The notes under the pieces: generated by a model | What the model saw: the letters and a program-made list of their open reading frames with translations, nothing else | The model's database searches: none | What the model was told of the DNA's origin: nothing | Translations under genes and position numbers: made by a program | NCBI GenBank assembly: GCA_017441585.1 | Contig: JAFRWW010000047.1 | Span: 16,819-80,818, forward strand | Direction of reading: 5' to 3' | DNA from: Lachnospiraceae bacterium | GTDB lineage: Bacteria; Bacillota; Clostridia; Lachnospirales; Lachnospiraceae | DNA length: 64,000 nt | In this document: positions 59,459 through 64,000 of the stretch, piece by piece | Numbering within the stretch: the stretch's first letter is position 1 | Layout of the letters: every line of letters starts with the position of its first letter

Positions 59459-60850
59459 TTATTTTGATAAGAATTCATCTATTCCCTTTGCTGCCGCCTT
59501 GCCTGCGCCCATGGCCAGGATAACGGTAGCTGCGCCGGTAACGGCATCGCCGCCTGCGAACACGCCCTTCTTGGTGGTGGAGCCGTCTTCTTCCTTGGCC
59601 ACAATGCAGCCCCATTTATTTACATCAAGCCCCTCCGTGGTCGATGAGATGAGGGGATTGGGTGAAGTTCCCAATGACATGATCACAGCATCTGCCTCTA
59701 TCTCAAACTCGGATCCGGGCACTTCCACGGGTCTTCTTCTGCCTGACTCATCGGGCTCACCCAGTTCCATGCGGATACACCTCATACCGCGTACCCAGCC
59801 CTTTTCGTCCTCCAGGATCTCCACGGGATTGCACAGCAGGTCAAAGATCACGCCTTCTTCCTTTGCGTGATGTACTTCTTCCACTCTGGCAGGCAGTTCT
59901 TCTTCGGAACGACGGTATACGATATGTACATCTGCGCCAAGTCTTAAGGCTGTTCTGGCTGCATCCATAGCCACGTTTCCGCCGCCTACCACGCAGACCT
60001 TTTTAGCTCTCATGATGGGGGTTGAAGAATCTTCCTTAAATGCCTTCATGAGATTGCTTCTGGTGAGATACTCGTTTGCGGAAAATACGCCCAGGGCCTG
60101 CTCGCCGGGTATCCTCATAAACTTGGGCAGTCCTGCTCCCGATCCGATAAATACGGCGTCAAAGCCTTCGCTTTCCATGAGCTCATCCACGGTAGTGGAC
60201 TTTCCGATGACCACATTGGTCTCGATCTCCACTCCGAGGGCTTTTACATTTTCGATCTCTTTCTTTACTACGTCCTCTTTAGGCAGACGGAACTCGGGTA
60301 TACCGTATACCAGCACTCCGCCGGCTTCGTGAAGGGCTTCGAATATCTTTACATCATATCCGAGCCTTGCCAGATCGCCTGCACAGGTAAGTCCTGCGGG
60401 GCCTGATCCGATGATAGCCACCTTCTTGCCCTTCTTATCGGGATTTGCCTTGGGCTTGATGCCCATTTCCCTTGCGGTATCGGCCACATATCTTTCCAGT
60501 TTTCCTATGGATATGGGCTCGCCCTTTATACCTCTTATGCACTTGCCTTCGCACTGGCTCTCCTGGGGGCATACTCTTCCGCATACCGCAGGCAGGGCCG
60601 ATGCCTGTCCTATGATCTCGGCTGCCGCTTCCACGTTGTCGTTTTTAACCTGCTCAATGAAGGCGGGGATATTTATGGACACGGGGCAGCCGGTGATGCA
60701 CTGTGCATTTTTGCAGTTGATGCATCTTGAGGCTTCTGCCATGGCTTCTTCTTTGTTGTAGCCGAGGCATACTTCTTTAAAGTTTGTGGCCCTTTCCTTG
60801 GGGTCCTGTTCCCTGACGGGGACTTTTTTCAATACGTCTACTTCTATCAT
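59459..60850 (-). CDS. NfnB/SudA-type NAD(P)-dependent oxidoreductase (glutamate synthase small-subunit family)
   Basis: 463 residues: N-terminal Fe-S cysteines CINCKNAQCITGCPVSINIPAFI and CGRVCPQESQCEGKCIRG, FAD motif VAIIGSGPAGLTCAGDLARLGYDVKIFEA and NADPH motif VCVVGGGNVAMDAARTALRLGADVHIVYR. With the gene at 61216 it makes the NfnAB (electron-bifurcating NADH-dependent ferredoxin:NADP+ oxidoreductase) or SudAB pair. Glutamate synthase large subunit is not present. GGAGG precedes ATG 60850. Confidence 0.9.
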   Translation of the reverse strand: MIEVDVLKKVPVREQDPKERATNFKEVCLGYNKEEAMAEASRCINCKNAQCITGCPVSINIPAFIEQVKNDNVEAAAEIIGQASALPAVCGRVCPQESQCEGKCIRGIKGEPISIGKLERYVADTAREMGIKPKANPDKKGKKVAIIGSGPAGLTCAGDLARLGYDVKIFEALHEAGGVLVYGIPEFRLPKEDVVKKEIENVKALGVEIETNVVIGKSTTVDELMESEGFDAVFIGSGAGLPKFMRIPGEQALGVFSANEYLTRSNLMKAFKEDSSTPIMRAKKVCVVGGGNVAMDAARTALRLGADVHIVYRRSEEELPARVEEVHHAKEEGVIFDLLCNPVEILEDEKGWVRGMRCIRMELGEPDESGRRRPVEVPGSEFEIEADAVIMSLGTSPNPLISSTTEGLDVNKWGCIVAKEEDGSTTKKGVFAGGDAVTGAATVILAMGAGKAAAKGIDEFLSK

Positions 60851-61215
60851 TTATCTTCCTCCTGATGAAATCTGTTATTACTAATCAATGATCCGCTTCA
60901 GCATGTTCATTATCAACGTTCGCTGTCTCCGCTCCGCTCCGGTCGGCGCATAACAATCGTCCCCCGGACGATTTGCGCCGCTCTCGCTGTTGAAATTCCT
61001 CGGTTTCCCGCGCCGAAATGGTACTATGCCAAATTATCAGGCGGGACCCTCCTCGGACCGGCAGCGGATACTAAACTCAGACTTTGCGATGCCAACTCAT
61101 TAATAGAATACAAATATCAAATCGCTCGTCTTCGTTAAGTACCGGCCTATTTCAATACGCTCACTTATGATCATGAAACATGCTTACGCTGCGTGATTAT
61201 TAGTCAACTAATATA
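60851..61215. other. 365-nt structured intergenic region between nfnA- and nfnB-type genes
   Basis: No open frame of credible length on either strand. It contains a nested hairpin at 60946-60980, a C-rich stretch of repeated CTCCG units to its left (60927-60944), a TCCCGC/GCGGGA pair around 61008-61046, and a short dyad ATTAGTCAACTAAT (61200-61213). Partner genes in this family are normally nearly adjacent. Confidence 0.6.
60946..60980. other. Strong nested hairpin
   Basis: Inner perfect 8-bp stem AATCGTCC/GGACGATT (60956-60963 with 60967-60974, loop CCC) stacked on outer 6-bp stem GGCGCA/TGCGCC (60946-60951 with 60975-60980), with a TAAC bulge on one side only. No T run on either side, so not an intrinsic terminator. 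Confidence 0.8.
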
Positions 61216-62097
61216 TCAGCCGCACTGACCACAGCCGCCATGGTGGGTAGCGCCTTCCTCGAGGGCGAGCATGGCGCGTCCTTCCTGGGTCTTGTACTGG
61301 GCCTGACGTTTCATGGCCTGGTCGAAGTCTACGAGGTGGCCGTCAAACTCGGGGCCGTCCACGCAGGCGAACTTAACTTTGCCGTCCACCAGTATTCTGC
61401 AGGCGCCGCACATTCCGGTTCCGTCTACCATGATAGGATTCATGGATACGATGGTGGGGATGCCCAGTTCCTTGGTCAGCAGGCATACGAATTTCATCAT
61501 TATCATGGGGCCGATGGCTATGCACAGATCATATTTCTTGCCTTGGTTCTGTACCAGATCCTTGAGTACGTCGGTGCCCATTCCTTTTCTCACATATGAG
61601 CCGTCATCGGTGGTGATGTAAAGATTTCCTGCCACGGCTTTCATCTCTTCTTCGAGGATGATCAGATCTTTTGTCTTTGAGCCAACGATCACGTCTGCGT
61701 CTATACCGTGATTATGAAGCCATTTTACCTGAGGATATACGGGAGCTGTTCCCAGTCCGCCCGCCACAAATACTATATTCTTTTTCTTCAGTTCTTCGAT
61801 AGGAGTTTTCACAAACTCTGAGGGCAGTCCCAGGGGGCCTGTGAAATCATGGAAGGAATCGCCTTCCTTAAGGTTTGCCATGAGCTTTGTGCCGGCGCCT
61901 ATCTCCTGTACCACGATGGTGACTGTCCCGGCTTCGGGATCATAATCACAGATGGTAAGGGGGATACGTTCGGAATCGGCGTCAGTCCTCACTATGACAA
62001 ACTGTCCCGGCTCGCAATGCTTTGCCACCCTCTCGGCCTTCACATCGCATAAAAAGATGCTGTCGGCCAGTTTCTTTGCTTTTACAATCTCGTACAT
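61216..62097 (-). CDS. NfnA/SudB-type FAD/NAD-binding subunit
   Basis: 293 residues: ferredoxin-reductase-like FAD domain (AKHCEPGQFVIVR, ERIPLTICDYD), NAD domain (KNIVFVAGGLGTAPVYPQVKWLHN) and a 2Fe-2S binding cysteine set at GTGMCGACRILVDGKVKFACVDGPEFDGHLVDF. The C-terminus ends HHGGCGQCG. Subunit of NfnAB or sulfide dehydrogenase SudAB. The start is ATG at 62097 after AAAGGAG. Separated from its partner gene by the unusual 365-nt gap. Confidence 0.92.
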   Translation of the reverse strand: MYEIVKAKKLADSIFLCDVKAERVAKHCEPGQFVIVRTDADSERIPLTICDYDPEAGTVTIVVQEIGAGTKLMANLKEGDSFHDFTGPLGLPSEFVKTPIEELKKKNIVFVAGGLGTAPVYPQVKWLHNHGIDADVIVGSKTKDLIILEEEMKAVAGNLYITTDDGSYVRKGMGTDVLKDLVQNQGKKYDLCIAIGPMIMMKFVCLLTKELGIPTIVSMNPIMVDGTGMCGACRILVDGKVKFACVDGPEFDGHLVDFDQAMKRQAQYKTQEGRAMLALEEGATHHGGCGQCG

Positions 62098-62182
62098 ATT
62101 CTCTCCTTTCCAAGTCCCTATGGTTACAACACTTCGCAGTTTCCTTAAGGACAAATAAACAATGGGTCTGTTCCTTCCCTTA

Positions 62183-63820
62183 TCACTGCATTACAAAATA
62201 ACCTTCCGAATTACGTTTGCAATGGCCTGTGACGCCAAGGGTGGCCTCCACGGTAAACAATTCACCGGTAGGCCGCATCGCGCTTTTAATCTTTTCCGGA
62301 TCGTTGGCGGCGGCCAGCACCTTATCTATGGGGGCCAGCTTTTCTTCTATGATGTAATAATTAAATCCATCCTGAGTCAGCATACCCATGCAGGAATAGC
62401 CATAACGTCCTTCCGGGGAATCACCGTTCACATCCATCACCCTGCCCGCGGCAATGAGGGACAGCTTCACCGAATTCAGGGCCTGGCTCTCGGAAAAGTT
62501 CACTGTCATGTTAAGGTCGTATTTCACACTGGTAACAGTGGAAAAATTGCCTTCATCATCTACGGCCACAAATTTAAAAGTCGAAGATCCCATGGGCATG
62601 AGCAAGGGGTATTTATATTCCGTACTCTCTTCATCCGGCATGGTATCGTCAGTTGTATAGTATACCTTATAACCCTCCATGGGTTCAACCTCCACATAAG
62701 AGGCCACCTCGTAGGAGCCTGACTCGGGAGTCACTATAGGGGCATCGGGCAATTCCTTGCCTATATCGTAAATAGCCGACATGCTGGGGCTCATTATCCC
62801 TAATTCGTTTACAAAAACGGCACGCAACACATTGTTTCCGATCCCCAGTTTTATCGCGCCTTCATACTGTTTACTATTGGTATCAGGCTCGCTTCCGTCA
62901 AGGGTATAATATATGGTTCCGGGGGAATCGGAAAAAAGTCTTACCTCCAATTCCTTTTCATACTCCCCTTCCTCCATATCCACGGTAGGGGGCTTAGCGA
63001 TGAACATATCAAATTTTGAGCGGATATCTTCATCCTCGCATCTTTGTATAAGCTCCGCTGCCCTTTGACTCTCACCCTGCTCCTGATAGATGTTCACCAG
63101 GGCGCCGTATAAAAGTTCTGAAGGGGACTCATCTATCTTTGTGAGCAAAAAAGCGCTGGCTCCGTCAAAATCACCCTCTGCATACATGGCGTTTGCCACG
63201 CCTATGGCCGCCTCATCCGAAAGGGGATCCAGCTCAAGGGCGCTCTTATAATACTCCATGGCCTTTTGTGAATCGCCGCCGTCCAGTTCGGCGTTTCCCT
63301 TTTTTATATATCCTTCTGCCGTCATGGGGGGCGGATTCAGGTTATAAAAAAAGAGTCCCAGAAGAACGATCACCAGCAGCACGGCTGGTGCGATGAGCAT
63401 TTTTATAAGGGAATCCCTGCTCCTTTTCCCCTCACCTTTTGAGCCCCGAGGAACACGCGTCGCAGTGCCGGACTCCTCCAAGTCAAGTGTATTGCCACTG
63501 ACCGCAGACTCATCAAGGTCCATGGTGTCACCGCCGGTCAGCGGATCGGTCTGTGTATTTTCCAAAAGGTCCTTGGTCCTGGCGGTTCTGTATCTTCGTC
63601 TTATATCATCGGTGTAAGTGATATCGAGGGTCTTTGAGAAATCCTCGAATTCTTCTTCCGACATTTCTTCCAGATTTATGCCTTCGAGCATTTTTGAGAT
63701 GGTATCGTCCATCTCGGCGTCAAAAACAGGCACCATCTGTATTTCATATCCGCATTTTTCGCAGTATACATTTCCGGGCTTTATTATATTTTTACATTTC
63801 GGACACTGATTCTCCGGCAT
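62183..63820 (-). CDS. Zinc-ribbon, single-pass membrane protein with TPR and chitobiase-type beta domains
   Basis: 545 residues: zinc ribbon (Cys6, Cys9, Cys20, Cys23), an acidic linker, a transmembrane helix at about 140-162, TPR repeats (about 170-260: AEGYIKKGNAELDGGDSQKAMEYYKSALELDPLSDEAAIGVANAMY), then two CHB_HEX_C-like beta modules (SPGTIYYTLDGSEPDTNSKQYEG; YKVYYTTDDTMPDEESTEYKYP). The TPR and beta modules lie outside the membrane. Possibly a wall-facing scaffold; the exact role is unknown. GGAG precedes ATG 63820. Confidence 0.85.
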   Translation of the reverse strand: MPENQCPKCKNIIKPGNVYCEKCGYEIQMVPVFDAEMDDTISKMLEGINLEEMSEEEFEDFSKTLDITYTDDIRRRYRTARTKDLLENTQTDPLTGGDTMDLDESAVSGNTLDLEESGTATRVPRGSKGEGKRSRDSLIKMLIAPAVLLVIVLLGLFFYNLNPPPMTAEGYIKKGNAELDGGDSQKAMEYYKSALELDPLSDEAAIGVANAMYAEGDFDGASAFLLTKIDESPSELLYGALVNIYQEQGESQRAAELIQRCEDEDIRSKFDMFIAKPPTVDMEEGEYEKELEVRLFSDSPGTIYYTLDGSEPDTNSKQYEGAIKLGIGNNVLRAVFVNELGIMSPSMSAIYDIGKELPDAPIVTPESGSYEVASYVEVEPMEGYKVYYTTDDTMPDEESTEYKYPLLMPMGSSTFKFVAVDDEGNFSTVTSVKYDLNMTVNFSESQALNSVKLSLIAAGRVMDVNGDSPEGRYGYSCMGMLTQDGFNYYIIEEKLAPIDKVLAAANDPEKIKSAMRPTGELFTVEATLGVTGHCKRNSEGYFVMQ

Positions 63821-63857
63821 GTTAACTCCATAACAGTATATATGTGAAAAGTATTAA

Positions 63858-64000
63858 TGACTAAAACTTCCCACTTGATGATAAAATAGGCAATTTATGT
63901 CATTCTGAGCGCAGCGAAGAATCTTTATAAAGATGACCTTTTTAAATCCTTTAACTCTTTCAGGATCCTTCCTGTTGCTTCGCAACCCCTCGATTTTCAT
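63858..64000. mobile_element. Inverted part copy of the mreB-mreC MITE-like element
   Basis: 63858-63992 is the reverse complement of 23684-23818 with one visible mismatch and no gaps, including the terminal TGACTAAAACTTCCCAC. The last eight bases of the window diverge from the first copy; the far end lies outside the window. Its outer end sits about 38 bp upstream of the zinc-ribbon/TPR gene and may contribute a -35 (TAGTCA 17 nt before TATACT). Confidence 0.88.

Noticed and set aside
1..64000. CRISPR array, tRNA or rRNA genes, IS transposases
   Set aside because: No regularly spaced direct repeats with unique spacers, no cloverleaf sequences and no transposase-like frame were seen; tandem repeats found have no spacers.

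Overview
The window reads as chromosome of a low-to-mid GC, anaerobic, spore-lineage Firmicute, most likely class Clostridia and family Lachnospiraceae. The basis is gene content and order: rpmB-yloU-yloV, ytfJ/ytfI sporulation-associated genes, a SpoVB-type flippase, the radC-mreB-mreCD-PBP2-minC-rodA-mgsA block, a K+-dependent-type membrane pyrophosphatase, a YnbB-type PLP enzyme and NfnAB/SudAB-type oxidoreductase subunits. This is inference; no 16S rRNA or other marker is present. About sixty genes are supported and all but one (alkD-like, 43566-44249) lie on the minus strand, so the window is one co-oriented stretch of a replichore. I saw no tRNA, rRNA, CRISPR array, prophage or IS transposase.

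Layout, left to right. 1-4440: yloV (cut by the window edge), yloU, rpmB, then a J-domain coiled-coil gene with ytfJ and a DUF2953 pair. 4582-9479: an acidic lipoprotein and two zinc-ribbon proteins, one a 1173-residue membrane-anchored putative metallopeptidase. 9779-13801: rluD-type synthase, lspA, aroB, sepF, ylmE. 13919-15811: an HlyD-like membrane protein and a small P-loop protein. 15906-25647: cell-shape and wall block (D,D-carboxypeptidase, mgsA, rodA, minC, PBP2, mreD, mreC, mreB, radC), expected to act together in elongasome-driven wall growth. 25964-31911: Rpn-like nuclease, membrane pyrophosphatase, YnbB-type enzyme, glutathione peroxidase with its OhrR-type regulator. 31940-43293: miaA, mutL, mutS, a chemotaxis receptor, cyclophilin, then queT, miaB, 5-formyl-THF cycloligase, DUF896 and proB behind one strong promoter. 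43566-50381: alkD-like gene, Tim44-like protein, COG2509 flavoprotein and a MoxR-DUF58-DUF4129 set. 50642-58874: HI0933-type flavoprotein, SpoVB-type flippase, DUF3048 lipoprotein, ybeY, a degenerate HD membrane protein, phoH, pyrimidine nucleoside phosphorylase. 58961-63820: rlmH, NfnB- and NfnA-type subunits, and a zinc-ribbon/TPR/chitobiase-fold membrane protein.

The most interesting material is intergenic. (1) A roughly 75-nt hairpin repeat (32994-33073 and 50463-50542, with a degenerate third copy) has a 26-nt loop that is identical in the two full copies, while the stem differs by compensatory base pairs. (2) A MITE-like element with 12-bp perfect terminal inverted repeats sits between mreB and mreC, and an inverted near-identical part copy lies at the right edge. 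Shorter relatives are scattered through the window, and one supplies the last codons and stop of a flavoprotein gene. (3) Five alternating copies of a 10-mer lie upstream of the radC-mre promoter. (4) A structured 365-nt gap separates the nfnA- and nfnB-type genes. Coding oddities are minC without minD/minE beside it, a PgpH-like protein with HR in place of HD, a methylglyoxal synthase with Glu at the catalytic Asp position, and a zinc-ribbon/membrane/HExxH protein with two tandem-repeat linkers.
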